From: Mesorhizobium sp. WSM4313
GTDB taxonomy: Bacteria > Pseudomonadota > Alphaproteobacteria > Rhizobiales > Rhizobiaceae
NCBI RefSeq assembly: GCF_002294725.1
Contig: NZ_NSFT01000003.1
Coordinates: 62,001-126,000, forward strand
Direction: 5' to 3'
DNA: 64,000 nt
Of the stretch, positions 26,748-36,209 are shown piece by piece. Each line of letters begins with the position of its first letter. Positions within the stretch are counted from its first letter, which is position 1. A program made the position numbers and the translations under genes. The notes beneath the pieces were generated by a model. That model was not told where the DNA came from, did no database searches, and was given only the letters and a program-made list of their open reading frames with translations.

Positions 26748-26993
26748 GAGCCGGCTTTCAATGCCGAAGAGTTGACTGAAGAGGCGTTCCAAAGGGGAAG
26801 GGAGAGGGCAAAGGGCAAGGTGAATAACCATTAGCCGGAAAATTAAGTGCGGGCTAATTGCTACAGTCCGTTAAAAAGAGTTAACTTTTTTCGCCGCGGG
26901 GATCGGGTTTCAAAAAGCCTTCATCCGGCTGTCACACGAAAACGATACCCGCATCGCAGGCGCTTAAACGCGCCAGTTCAACGGAGAGAACAC

Positions 26994-28100
26994 ATGTTCA
27001 AGTTCACGGGGAAAGTGCTTTCCCTCTCGGCCGCGGCGCTCTTTGCGTCGACGGTGATTTCGTCCGCGGATTCGCTGGACGATCTCGTCAAGGCCGCGAA
27101 GGCTGAAGGCCAGCTCACCACCATCGCGCTTCCGCATGACTGGTGTGGCTACGGGGCAGTGATCGACGGTTTCAAGGCTAAGTATCCGGGGATCACCATC
27201 AACGAGCTCAATCCCGACGCCGGCTCGGGCGACGAGGTCGAGGCGATCAAGGCCAACAAGGACAACAAGGGCCCGCAGGCGCCCGACGTCATCGACGTCG
27301 GCCTGTCCTTCGGCCCGACCGCCAAGGCCGACGGCCTGCTGATGCCTTACAAGGTGTCGACCTGGGACTCGATCCCGGACAGCGCCAAGGATGCCGATGG
27401 TGCCTGGTATGGCGATTATTACGGCGTGCTGTCGTTCATGGTGAACAAGGACCTGGTCAAGGAATCGCCGACCGACTGGGCCGACCTGCAAAAGCCGGAA
27501 TTCGCCAATTCGGTTGCGCTCGCCGGTGACCCGCGCGCGTCGAACCAGGCCATCCAGGCGGTCTATGCCTCCGGCCTGTCGTCGGGCGCCGCCGCTGGCG
27601 AAGCTGCCGGAAAAGCCGGCCTCGAGTTCTTCAAGAAGCTCAACGCCGCCGGCAACTTCGTTCCGGTCGTCGGCAAGCCGGCGACGCTGGCCCAGGGCCA
27701 GACGCCGATCCTGATCAACTGGGACTACAACGCGCTTGCCGGCCGCGACACGCTGAAGGGCAACCCGCCCGTCGACGTGATCGTGCCGAAGACCGGCGTC
27801 GTCGCCGGTGTCTATGTGCAGGCGATCAGCGCCTTCGCGCCGCATCCGAATGCCGCGAAGCTGTGGATGGAATACCTCTATTCCGACGAAGGCCAGATCG
27901 GCTGGCTGAAGGGCTATTGCCACCCGATCCGTTTCAACGATCTCGCCAAGAACGGCAAGATCCCGGCGGACGTGCTGGCCAAGCTGCCGCCGGCTGAGTC
28001 CTATGCCTCGGCGGCTTTCCCGACGCTCGACGAGCAGGGCAAGGCCAAGGAAGCCATCAGCAAGAACTGGGACGCCACTGTCGGCGCCAACGTCAAGTAA
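26994..28100 (+). CDS. ABC transporter periplasmic substrate-binding protein
   Basis: 368-residue solute-binding protein with a signal peptide (MFKFTGKVLSLSAAALFAST, cleavage near residue 25). It belongs to the Fe(III)/polyamine/2-aminoethylphosphonate-type extracellular binding fold: D-D-L-V-K-A-A-K-A-E-G near the mature N-terminus and D-V-I-D-V-G-L-S-F-G-P-T (~100). A GGAGAG site precedes ATG 26994. It is followed by two permeases and an ATPase. The ligand is not assignable; closeness to the upstream amine cluster may be accidental, since 246 bases separate them. Confidence 0.9.
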   Translation: MFKFTGKVLSLSAAALFASTVISSADSLDDLVKAAKAEGQLTTIALPHDWCGYGAVIDGFKAKYPGITINELNPDAGSGDEVEAIKANKDNKGPQAPDVIDVGLSFGPTAKADGLLMPYKVSTWDSIPDSAKDADGAWYGDYYGVLSFMVNKDLVKESPTDWADLQKPEFANSVALAGDPRASNQAIQAVYASGLSSGAAAGEAAGKAGLEFFKKLNAAGNFVPVVGKPATLAQGQTPILINWDYNALAGRDTLKGNPPVDVIVPKTGVVAGVYVQAISAFAPHPNAAKLWMEYLYSDEGQIGWLKGYCHPIRFNDLAKNGKIPADVLAKLPPAESYASAAFPTLDEQGKAKEAISKNWDATVGANVK

Positions 28101-28164
28101 GACTTGAAATGCACCGGGCGGCCGCCTGGCCGCCCGGCTTTCCCTCGAAGACGGTGCCGGGCAC

Positions 28165-29082
28165 ATGACCGATCTATCGCTTTCAAATCAGTCTATTGCC
28201 ACCAAGCCCGCGCCGCCGACCGAAGCGACTGCTTTCCGCCTGCCGACGCAATGGATCGGCGTGGCGCCGTTCTTCGTCTTCGCCCTTATGTTCCTGATCA
28301 TGCCGACGCTGTATCTCGTCATCGGCGCGTTTCAGACCGGGGAAGGCGGGTTTACGCTCGACAACGTCCTGCAGTTGGTCAGCGATCCTTCGATCGCCAA
28401 TTCCTATTGGGTTTCGATCAAGATCAGCTTCTGGTCGGCCATCGTCGGCGCTTTTGCCGGACTGGCGATTGCCGTGGCCATCGTGCGCGGCGGCCTGCCC
28501 AGCTGGGTTCGCTCCGCGACGCTGACCTTCTCGGGCGTCGCCTCGAATTTTGCCGGCTTGCCGCTTGCCTTTGCGTTCATCGCAACGCTCGGCCGCGTCG
28601 GCATCGTGACGGTGCTGCTGCGCGACATTTTCAATCTCAACATCTATGCCCTGGGGTTCAATTTCCTGACCACGTGGGGGCTGATCGTCGTCTATCTCTT
28701 CTTTCAGATCCCGCTGATGGTGGTGATCATCGTGCCGGCGATCGACGGCTTGAAGAAGGAATGGAACGAGGCGGCCGCCACGCTTGGCGCCACCCAGTGG
28801 CAGTACTGGCGCATGGTGGTGATACCGGTGCTGTTTCCGAGTTTCCTCGGCACCGTTATCCTTCTGTTTGCCAACGCCTTCGGCGCCATCGCAACGGCCT
28901 ATGCGTTCGCCGGCCCGCAGCTCAACATCGTTCCCATCAAGCTCTATTCGCAGATCAACGGCGACGTGCTGCACAACCCGCAACTCGGCTACGCGATCGC
29001 CTTCGGCATGATCGTCATCACCGGACTGGCGAATGTCTTCTACATCTGGTTCCGGACCCGTTCCGAGAGGTGGCTGAAATGA
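28165..29082 (+). CDS. ABC transporter permease (PotB-like)
   Basis: 305-residue inner-membrane permease with six membrane helices and a cytoplasmic N-terminal stretch of ~35 residues. The EAA loop is E-W-N-E-A-A-A-T-L-G-A-T (~197), which contacts the ATPase. It overlaps the next permease by 4 bases. First of two unlike permeases, as in PotBC-type importers. Confidence 0.92.
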   Translation: MTDLSLSNQSIATKPAPPTEATAFRLPTQWIGVAPFFVFALMFLIMPTLYLVIGAFQTGEGGFTLDNVLQLVSDPSIANSYWVSIKISFWSAIVGAFAGLAIAVAIVRGGLPSWVRSATLTFSGVASNFAGLPLAFAFIATLGRVGIVTVLLRDIFNLNIYALGFNFLTTWGLIVVYLFFQIPLMVVIIVPAIDGLKKEWNEAAATLGATQWQYWRMVVIPVLFPSFLGTVILLFANAFGAIATAYAFAGPQLNIVPIKLYSQINGDVLHNPQLGYAIAFGMIVITGLANVFYIWFRTRSERWLK

Positions 29083-29870
29083 AGTCGGGCAAATTCTGGG
29101 CCTGGGTCGTCTTCGGTATAGGCACGGCCTATTTCTTCATCCCGCTGCTGGCAACGTTCGAGTTTTCGCTGCGCATGCGGCGCGGCGTCCATTCCTTCGA
29201 CGCCTATCAAGTCGTGCTCGGCGATCCGCGCTTCCAAGCGACGTTCCTGTATTCGGTGGTCGCCGCCATCTTCACCATCATTCTCGGCGTGCTGATCGTG
29301 GTGCCGGCCGCCTACTGGATCCGTCTCCGATTGCCTCAAATCAGGCCGATCGTCGAGTTCATCACGCTGCTGCCGCTGGTCATTCCGGCGATCGTCATCG
29401 TCTTCGGCTATATCCGTATGTATGGCTCGAATTCGCCGCTGCCGTTCCTGGCCAGCGATCTCGGCGCCAGCGCGTTGCTGGTGATCGGCTATGCGACGCT
29501 GGCGCTACCCTACATGTACCGCGCCGTCGACACCGGTCTTCGGACCATCGATGTCAGAACGCTGACGGAAGCAGCCCAAATCCTCGGCGCCGGCTGGGGC
29601 ACGATCATCACCCGCGTCATCCTGCCCAATGTGCTGATCGCGGTGCTGTCGGGTGCCTTCCTGACCTTCGCCATCGTCATCGGCGAATTCACCATGGCAA
29701 GCCTGCTCAATCGGCCGGCATTCGGCCCTTACCTGCAGAATATCGGCGCCAATCGTGCCTATGAGCCGGCTGCGCTTGCGATCATCGCCTTCGCCATCAC
29801 CTGGGGCTGCATGTCGCTGATCCAGATCCTGTCCCGCTTCGCGCCGAAATCGGCGAACCGCCCAAATTGA
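29079..29870 (+). CDS. ABC transporter permease (PotC-like)
   Basis: 263-residue permease with six helices. The EAA motif is L-T-E-A-A-Q-I-L-G-A-G-W (~164), and the run F-A-I-V-I-G-E-F-T-M-A-S is typical of PotC/AfuB-type subunits. ATG 29079 overlaps the stop of the first permease (ATGA), so they are translated together. Confidence 0.92.
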   Translation: MKSGKFWAWVVFGIGTAYFFIPLLATFEFSLRMRRGVHSFDAYQVVLGDPRFQATFLYSVVAAIFTIILGVLIVVPAAYWIRLRLPQIRPIVEFITLLPLVIPAIVIVFGYIRMYGSNSPLPFLASDLGASALLVIGYATLALPYMYRAVDTGLRTIDVRTLTEAAQILGAGWGTIITRVILPNVLIAVLSGAFLTFAIVIGEFTMASLLNRPAFGPYLQNIGANRAYEPAALAIIAFAITWGCMSLIQILSRFAPKSANRPN

Positions 29871-29886
29871 TCGAGAGAACCACGCC

Positions 29887-30951
29887 ATGGCCGACCCATT
29901 CCTCTCCATCCAGCACGTTCGAAAATCCTTCGGTGCCACCACGGTGGTGGAGGACTTCAATCTCGACGTCGAGCCGGGCGAATTCGTCTCCTTCCTGGGG
30001 CCGTCCGGCTGCGGCAAAACCACGGTGTTGCGTATGGTCGCCGGCTTCGAGGAGCCCTCGGCCGGCAAGATCGTCGTCGGCGGCAAGGACATAACCAGGC
30101 TGAAGCCCAATCAGCGCAATGTCGGCATGGTGTTCCAGGCCTACGCGCTGTTCCCGAACCTGACGGTGGCGCAGAACATCGCCTTCGGGTTGAAGGTCGG
30201 TGGCATGCCGAAGGCCGATGCCGACAGGCGGGTCGCCGAGATGCTCGACATCATCAAGCTGCCGCAGATGGCCGACCGCTATCCCTACCAGCTTTCCGGC
30301 GGCCAGCAGCAGCGCATCGCGCTCGCGCGGGCGATTGCGCCGAAGCCGAAGCTGCTTCTGCTCGACGAGCCGCTGTCGGCGCTCGACGCCAAGGTGCGCG
30401 TGTCGCTGCGCGAGGAAATCCGCTCGATCCAGAAGAAGCTCGGCATCACCACCATCTTCGTCACGCATGACCAGGAAGAGGCGCTGTCGATCTCCGACCG
30501 CATCGCGGTGATGTATGGCGGCAGGGCCGAGCAGGTGGGCACGCCGTTCGAGATCTACAACCGGCCGGCGACCAAATTCGTCGCCAATTTCGTCGGCACG
30601 CTCAACGTGCTGGAGGGCAAGGTCACCGACGCCGCTTCCGGCAAGGTGCAAGTCAACTCGCAGGAAGTCTCGCTGAAGGGCAAGCTCAACGGTTCGAAGT
30701 CAGGCGACACGCTGTCGCTGGCGCTGCGGCCTGAAGCCATCTCGCTGGGGCGCCAGCCCGGCCACGACACCAGCCTGTCGGGCGAAATCGCCGAAGTGCA
30801 TTTCCTTGGCTCAGTCATCCGCGTGCGCGTCGGCATCGGCGGCAACACGGTATCGCTCGATACGTTCAACAACTCGGCGACACCGCCGCCTGCCGTAGGC
30901 GACAAGGCGGACATCTCCTTCTCATCGGGCGACATGCTGGTTCTGCATTGA
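29887..30951 (+). CDS. ABC transporter ATP-binding protein (PotA/FbpC type)
   Basis: 354-residue ATPase. Walker A G-P-S-G-C-G-K-T-T (~39), Q-loop V-F-Q-A-Y-A-L-F (~85), signature L-S-G-G-Q-Q-Q-R (~138), Walker B L-L-L-L-D-E-P (~158) and H-loop T-H-D. A C-terminal TOBE-like regulatory domain runs from ~240. It completes the four-gene importer, 16 bases after the second permease. Substrate unknown. Confidence 0.94.
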   Translation: MADPFLSIQHVRKSFGATTVVEDFNLDVEPGEFVSFLGPSGCGKTTVLRMVAGFEEPSAGKIVVGGKDITRLKPNQRNVGMVFQAYALFPNLTVAQNIAFGLKVGGMPKADADRRVAEMLDIIKLPQMADRYPYQLSGGQQQRIALARAIAPKPKLLLLDEPLSALDAKVRVSLREEIRSIQKKLGITTIFVTHDQEEALSISDRIAVMYGGRAEQVGTPFEIYNRPATKFVANFVGTLNVLEGKVTDAASGKVQVNSQEVSLKGKLNGSKSGDTLSLALRPEAISLGRQPGHDTSLSGEIAEVHFLGSVIRVRVGIGGNTVSLDTFNNSATPPPAVGDKADISFSSGDMLVLH

Positions 30952-31127
30952 CGGCTCTGGCACGTCCTGATGCCGATAAGACATGCCAGACGGTTCTCGG
31001 TGATATACGGCCGTCATCGGCATGTCCTGCGAGCACCCCTATGAGGCGGCGCGGGTTTGCCGGATAAATCAACAGTATCCTGTCTCAGGGTACTGACAAG
31101 CTTCGCGCTTCGCCGCTACGATGAGCC

Positions 31128-32681
31128 ATGGCGCTGTTCGAACTCACCCTTGTCCTGCTGCTCATCGCCGTCGCGCTGACGGCGGTATCGCGATGGCTGG
31201 AGGTACCTTACCCGTCGCTGCTGGCGCTTGCCGGCGTTGGGCTTGCCTTCGTGCCGGGCGCGCCGATGATCGAGATCGATCCGGAACTGGCGCTGGCGCT
31301 GTTCATCGCGCCGGTGCTGCTCGATGCCGCCTATGACACTTCACTGCGCGACCTGAAGCGCTACCGGCTGTCGCTTGCCCTGCTGGCGCTTGGCGCGGTC
31401 GTCTTCACCGCGGTGGTCGTTGCCTTTGTCGGCTGGAAGATGGCCGGCCTGCCGATCGCGGCGGCGATCGCGCTCGGCGCCATCGTCGCGCCGCCGGACG
31501 CAGTCGCCGCAAGCGCGGTGCTCAATCAGTTCAAGGTGCCGCACCGGCTGACTGCGATCCTGCAGGGCGAGAGCCTGCTCAACGATGCCACGGCGCTGCT
31601 GATCTACCGGATATCGGTTTCAGCCGCCATCGGCACACTCATGCTCAAAGACGCAGTGCCCGTCATCCTGCTTGCAACGGTCGGCAGCGTTATCGCCGGC
31701 TATCTGTTCGGCCGAGTGTCGCGGCTCACGCTGACACGCATCGAGGACGCGGCAAGCAGCACCGTGGTTCAGTTCGCCGGAACTTTCGCCGTCTGGATCA
31801 TTGCCGACAAGCTCGGCCTCTCCGCCATCATCACCATCGTTGTCTATGCCATCACCATCGCGCGCACCACGCCGCGCCGCATGTCGGCCAGACGCCGCGT
31901 CAGCGCCTATTCGGTCTGGGAATCGGCGGTGTTCGTGCTCAACGTGCTGGCGTTCGTGCTGATGGGCCTGCAGGCACGGTCGATCATCGGTCGGCTGGCC
32001 GGCGATGGGCAAGGCGAGGCATTCGTCTTCGCCGCGACGGTTCTTGCCGTCGTCGTCGTGGCGCGCCTCGTCTGGGTGGCGGGATATGTCGCGATCATCC
32101 GATGGTTTGCCCGCAACGACGGCGAGGAAGAAAGGCGGGATGCGCCGACATTTGCCGGTGCCGCGCTTGTCGGCTGGTGCGGCATGCGCGGGCTGGTGAC
32201 GCTGGTCGCCGCCATTGCCTTGCCGGCCGGCTTTCCCGGGCGTGACCCGATCGTGCTTGCCGCTTTCGCGGTCGTGCTCGGCACGCTGGTGCTGCAAGGC
32301 ATGAGCCTGAAGGTTCTGCTGCGCTGGCTCAATTTCCCGCGCGATACGACGATCGATCGCGAGGTGGCCGAAGCGCGCGTCGCCATCATGCAGGCAGCGC
32401 TCGATGTGCTGAGCCGCAAGACCTCGTCGGCTGCCGCCGTCGTGCGCGAGCAGTACGAGGCGCAGCGGCGGATCGCCGAAAATCCCGACGACGCGCAGGC
32501 CGCGACGGAATACGACCGGTTGCGCCTCTACGCCATCAAGCGGCAGCGCGACACGCTGGAGGAACTGCGCAGCAACGGCACGATCGGCGACGAAGCCTAT
32601 CACCGGCTGGAGGAGGAGATCGACTGGTCGGAACTTGCGGCGTCGCCCGCCGGAAGCTTCCAGCCGCTGACGACTTATTAG
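31128..32681 (+). CDS. CPA1 family Na+/H+ antiporter
   Basis: 517-residue cation:proton antiporter with about twelve membrane helices to residue ~410 and a hydrophilic, partly helical C-terminal tail of ~100 residues. The ion-site region A-P-P-D-A-V-A-A-S-A-V (~125) and G-E-S-L-L-N-D-A-T-A-L (~147) are the expected CPA1 motifs. It stands alone, 177 bases after the ABC operon. Likely role: pH and sodium homeostasis. Confidence 0.92.
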   Translation: MALFELTLVLLLIAVALTAVSRWLEVPYPSLLALAGVGLAFVPGAPMIEIDPELALALFIAPVLLDAAYDTSLRDLKRYRLSLALLALGAVVFTAVVVAFVGWKMAGLPIAAAIALGAIVAPPDAVAASAVLNQFKVPHRLTAILQGESLLNDATALLIYRISVSAAIGTLMLKDAVPVILLATVGSVIAGYLFGRVSRLTLTRIEDAASSTVVQFAGTFAVWIIADKLGLSAIITIVVYAITIARTTPRRMSARRRVSAYSVWESAVFVLNVLAFVLMGLQARSIIGRLAGDGQGEAFVFAATVLAVVVVARLVWVAGYVAIIRWFARNDGEEERRDAPTFAGAALVGWCGMRGLVTLVAAIALPAGFPGRDPIVLAAFAVVLGTLVLQGMSLKVLLRWLNFPRDTTIDREVAEARVAIMQAALDVLSRKTSSAAAVVREQYEAQRRIAENPDDAQAATEYDRLRLYAIKRQRDTLEELRSNGTIGDEAYHRLEEEIDWSELAASPAGSFQPLTTY

Positions 32682-32789
32682 AGCGCCGGTTCGCCGATTT
32701 CCACTGGACTATTCCGCTTGCCCCGCCGGTCCATTGCAACGCAAGGGGCGGGGCGCTACTGCGATCACCAGAAGTGAGCCGGTTAATCA

Positions 32790-33707
32790 ATGAAGCTGAT
32801 CAGCTACAATATCCAGTATGGCTACGGCAGCGACGGGCGCTACGATCTCAGCCGCTGCGCCAGGCTGGTGGACGGCGCCGACATCGTCGCGCTGCAGGAG
32901 GTGGAGCGGCATTGGCAGCGCAGCAAAGAGGACGACCAGCCCGAGATCCTGTCCAGCTTGCTGCCCGCCTATTACTGGGCCTACGGCCCCGCCTTCGACA
33001 TGGATGCCAGCGAGAAGCGCGATGGCCGTGTCGTCAACCGCCGGCGGCAGTTCGGCACGATGGTGCTGTCGAAGCTGCCGATCGTCTGGTCGCGGCTGCA
33101 CACTTTGCCGCAGCGGCGCACGCTGAGGCCGCTCAACACCCGCAATGCGGCGCTCGAATGCATGATCCGCACGCCGGCGGGACCGGTGCGGGTGCTTTCG
33201 TTGCATCTGGCGCATATCGCGGCTGAAGAGCGGCTGGAGCAGATCGATTACCTGCTTGCCGAACATCGCCGCGCGCCGTCCGACGGCGGCCCCTGGAGTG
33301 GCGTCGATGACGAGCCGCAGCGCAACTGGTCGAACGGCCAGCCGGAACCGGAGAACCCGTTGGCGGCGATCTGGCTGGGCGACTTCAACATGGAGCCGGG
33401 CAGCGCCGAATACCGGCGCATCGTCGGCAATAGGCCCTACCATCGCGGCGCTGCCTATATCGACGGCTTCGTTGACGCCGCGGCCGTCGCCAGCGAGCAG
33501 GGGCCGGACTTCCATACGCACGAAAAGATCATCGACGGCAGGCTGGCGAAACGACGGCTCGATCATTGCTTCGTCGGCGGCATGCTGGCCGGGCGGGTGC
33601 GTTCTGTGAGCGCCGATATCGGCGAGGTGGCTTCCGACCATTTCCCGCTCAGGATCGATATCGATCTGGAAATGCCGGGCATCGCGTCAGGCCTGGCGGG
33701 CAGGTGA
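32790..33707 (+). CDS. Endonuclease/exonuclease/phosphatase family protein
   Basis: 305-residue EEP-fold phosphohydrolase. It begins M-K-L-I-S-Y-N-I-Q-Y-G (metal Asn), then I-V-A-L-Q-E-V-E-R (catalytic Glu, ~35), W-L-G-D-F-N-M-E-P (~193) and the final S-D-H-F-P-L (~287). No signal peptide, so probably cytosolic; the target may be DNA, a phosphodiester or an inositol/lipid phosphate. The EamA gene begins seven bases later, so the two are likely co-transcribed. Confidence 0.9.
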   Translation: MKLISYNIQYGYGSDGRYDLSRCARLVDGADIVALQEVERHWQRSKEDDQPEILSSLLPAYYWAYGPAFDMDASEKRDGRVVNRRRQFGTMVLSKLPIVWSRLHTLPQRRTLRPLNTRNAALECMIRTPAGPVRVLSLHLAHIAAEERLEQIDYLLAEHRRAPSDGGPWSGVDDEPQRNWSNGQPEPENPLAAIWLGDFNMEPGSAEYRRIVGNRPYHRGAAYIDGFVDAAAVASEQGPDFHTHEKIIDGRLAKRRLDHCFVGGMLAGRVRSVSADIGEVASDHFPLRIDIDLEMPGIASGLAGR

Positions 33708-33714
33708 GGCAGGC

Positions 33715-34560
33715 ATGACGCTGTTCGTCGTCCTGGCGGTGCTTTCGGCGGCGGCCATGCATGCGATCTGGAACGCGCTGGTCAAGGTGCATCTCGACCG
33801 CTTCCTGTCGATCACACTGATGACGCTCGGCATGGGCTTTGCGGCGCTGGTCGCGCTTCCCTTCGTCGAGGTGCCAAAGGCCGAAGTTTGGCCCTACATC
33901 TTCGCCTCGGTGATCTTCCACATGGGCTACCGCACTTTCTTGATCGGCGCCTACAAGGCCGGCGATTTCGCTCAGACCTATCCGCTGGCGCGCGGCACCG
34001 CGCCATTGCTCTCGGCGCTCGGCGGCATCGTCCTGATCGGCGAGGTCCCGGCGCCGTTCGCCATCCTCGGCATCGTGCTTCTGTCGGCGGGCACGCTGGT
34101 CATGTCGTTCCGCGGCGGCGCGCATCTGGAGAAGCTCAATTTGCGCGCGGTCGGCTTTGCGCTCGGCACATCGATCTTCATCGCCAGCTACACGCTCTCC
34201 GACGGCAGCGGCGCGCGGCTGGCGGCAACTGCGCAAAGCTATGCGGCCTGGCTGTTCGTCTGCGATGCGACGTGGGCGCTTTTGCTGTGCATCTTCTTTC
34301 GCGGGCCGCGGTCGCTTCCTGTGTTGGCGCGCGACTGGAAGGCCGGGCTGTTCACCGGCGTGCTCAGCGGCGCGGCCTATTGGATCGTGATGTGGGCAAT
34401 GACCAAGGCGCCGATCGCCTCGGTCGCGTCGCTGCGCGAGACCTCGATCCTGTTCGCCATGCTGATCTCAGTGCTGGCGCTGGGCGAGAAGATGACCGTC
34501 TGGCGCGCGGCCGCGGCGCTCGGCATCGTTGCCGGCGTCGCGGCGCTCAGGATGGGTTAA
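33715..34560 (+). CDS. EamA family (DMT) transporter
   Basis: 281-residue membrane protein with ten helices in two repeated EamA halves (residues ~1-135 and ~150-280), as in RhaT/YdcZ-like exporters. M-H-A-I-W-N-A-L-V-K at ~16-25 is the typical first-half motif. AGGCAGGC precedes ATG 33715. It converges with the MFS gene on the other strand, with 10 bases between the stops. Substrate unknown. Confidence 0.9.
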   Translation: MTLFVVLAVLSAAAMHAIWNALVKVHLDRFLSITLMTLGMGFAALVALPFVEVPKAEVWPYIFASVIFHMGYRTFLIGAYKAGDFAQTYPLARGTAPLLSALGGIVLIGEVPAPFAILGIVLLSAGTLVMSFRGGAHLEKLNLRAVGFALGTSIFIASYTLSDGSGARLAATAQSYAAWLFVCDATWALLLCIFFRGPRSLPVLARDWKAGLFTGVLSGAAYWIVMWAMTKAPIASVASLRETSILFAMLISVLALGEKMTVWRAAAALGIVAGVAALRMG

Positions 34561-34570
34561 AAACAGACCC

Positions 34571-35788
34571 TCAACCGAGCACGGTCATCACCTGGCCGCG
34601 CTTTTCCGGACTGAAGCGGATGACGACGATGAGGCAGACGGCGACCACGCCGGCAAACAGGGCCAGCGCAAAGCCGTAGCTGCTTCCCGGCGCTTCGGCG
34701 ATGCCGGCCTGATAGGGACCGCCATAGGAAGCGGCGAGGTTGCCGGCCTGATAGATGAAGCCGGGCAGCGTCGCCCGCACCGAGCCCGGCGACAATTCGT
34801 TGAGATGCACCGGGATAACGCCCCAGGCGCCCTGCACCGCGACCTGCATGATGAATGCGCCGATCGCCAGCATGAAGGGCGTGGTCGTGTAGGCCCAGAG
34901 CGGGATTGCCGGCAGGGCGATCACGCAAGCGAGCGTGATGGCGTTGATGCGGCCAATCTTCTCGGACAGCGCGCCGAAGGCCAGGCCGCCGACGATCGCG
35001 CCGATATTGGCGACGATGGTGATCCAGCTCACCGTGTGCGTGTCGAAGCCGTGCTGCTTCTTCAGGAAGGTCGGATAGAGGTCCTGCGTGCCATGGCTGA
35101 AGAAGTTGAAGAACATCATCAGCACCACGGCGTAGAGCGCGATCCGCCAGTGCTTCCGCAACGTTTCTAAAAGGCCGGGCCGCGTCTGGGCGCGGCCTTC
35201 GACGAAGGCCGGCGATTCCGGCACATGCGAGCGGATGAAGAGCACGATCAGCGCCGGCAGGAAGCTCAGGAGGAACATGGCGCGCCAACCGAAGGTGAAG
35301 TCGCCGATCTTCTGCCCGTAGAGCAGCCCGTAGACCACCGCGGCCAGCAGATAGCCGGCCGGATAGCCGCATTGCAGAATGCCCGAGACCGTGCCGCGCG
35401 CGCTTGGCGGAATGGATTCCATGGCGAGCGAGCTGCCCAGACCCCATTCGCCTCCCATGGCTATGCCGAACAGGGCACGCAGCGCCAGGAATATGCCGAG
35501 ATTGGGCGAGAAGGCGGCCAAGGCGCCGATCACCGAATAGCTGACGATATTGAGCATCAGAATGGGCTTGCGGCCATATCTGTCGGCAAGCACGCCGAAG
35601 AAGAACGCGCCGATGAAACGCGTCGCCAGTGTCAGGAACAGTGCTTTGGAGACCGCCGGCACGTCGGTCTGGAATTCAGCGGCAATATCGGTGAGCAGGA
35701 ATGTCAGAAGGAAGAAATCAAAAGCGTCGAGTGTCCAGCCGAGGAACGACGCGGTTACGGTTTTCTTCTGCTCGGGGGTGAGGTTCAA
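34571..35788 (-). CDS. MFS transporter, SHS (lactate/sialate-like) family
   Basis: 405-residue transporter with twelve helices. The N-terminal L-G-W-T-L-D-A-F-D-F-F-L-L and the helix 2-3 loop G-V-L-A-D-R-Y-G-R-K-P mark the sialate:H+ symporter/carboxylate branch of the major facilitator superfamily. Members move lactate, pyruvate, aromatic acids or sialic acid. It is the last minus-strand gene of the catabolic locus, 93 bases past the Dabb gene, so it may carry a related acid or act alone. Confidence 0.88.
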   Translation of the reverse strand: MNLTPEQKKTVTASFLGWTLDAFDFFLLTFLLTDIAAEFQTDVPAVSKALFLTLATRFIGAFFFGVLADRYGRKPILMLNIVSYSVIGALAAFSPNLGIFLALRALFGIAMGGEWGLGSSLAMESIPPSARGTVSGILQCGYPAGYLLAAVVYGLLYGQKIGDFTFGWRAMFLLSFLPALIVLFIRSHVPESPAFVEGRAQTRPGLLETLRKHWRIALYAVVLMMFFNFFSHGTQDLYPTFLKKQHGFDTHTVSWITIVANIGAIVGGLAFGALSEKIGRINAITLACVIALPAIPLWAYTTTPFMLAIGAFIMQVAVQGAWGVIPVHLNELSPGSVRATLPGFIYQAGNLAASYGGPYQAGIAEAPGSSYGFALALFAGVVAVCLIVVIRFSPEKRGQVMTVLG

Positions 35789-35881
35789 GGCAGTGCTCCT
35801 TTTGCATCCCCCGAAAGCACGATATGTTCCAGGGCGGGCAAAAGAGAACGGGACGGCCGCCGGATTTGAGCCGGCGAGCGG

Positions 35882-36199
35882 TCACATTTGCGTCACCTCC
35901 AGATCGATGACCATCAGCCCGTCGGTGCCGCCTTCGAGCGCGGCGACCAGGCGCGCGCCGGCGCGCTGATGCGCCTCGTGAACGAGGTAGGCGTCGCGGG
36001 CGGCGGCATCGCGGAAGTCGATGGTGAAACCGTGACCGAAGCCGCGCCCGAACGGCTCCGGGCTGACATTGGCGCTGAATTGGACCCTGTCCATGCCGGC
36101 GATAACGGCGCGCAAGGCTTCGAGATCAGCGTGAATCGCCGCGCGCTCGATTTCAGGGACGTCGTCGCGAAAGCGGACAAAGACGCAATGCCGGATCAT
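35882..36199 (-). CDS. Dabb family (stress-responsive A/B barrel) protein
   Basis: 105-residue protein with the dimeric alpha/beta-barrel fold. It starts M-I-R-H-C-V-F-V-R-F-R-D-D-V and contains G-H-G-F-T-I-D-F-R-D (~55) and Y-L-V-H-E-A-H-Q (~72). Such proteins are often small lyases, mutarotase-like or cyclase-like helpers in catabolic operons. It begins 10 bases after the GMC dehydrogenase stop, so it is co-transcribed. Specific activity unknown. Confidence 0.88.
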   Translation of the reverse strand: MIRHCVFVRFRDDVPEIERAAIHADLEALRAVIAGMDRVQFSANVSPEPFGRGFGHGFTIDFRDAAARDAYLVHEAHQRAGARLVAALEGGTDGLMVIDLEVTQM

Positions 36200-36209
36200 C
36201 GTTGATGCC

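Noticed and set aside
23976..26831. 951-codon open frame on the minus strand
   Set aside because: Antisense to the ALDH and iron-ADH genes, whose motifs are unmistakable; the product shows no family features.
26871..26892. AT-rich palindrome around GTTAAC before the binding-protein gene
   Set aside because: It may be part of a promoter, but no convincing -35/-10 pair or known operator could be fitted.
30969..31028. Inverted repeats after the PotA-like ATPase gene
   Set aside because: Short matches such as ATGCCGAT/ATCGGCAT can pair in several competing ways and no T-run follows; not strong enough to call a terminator or operator.
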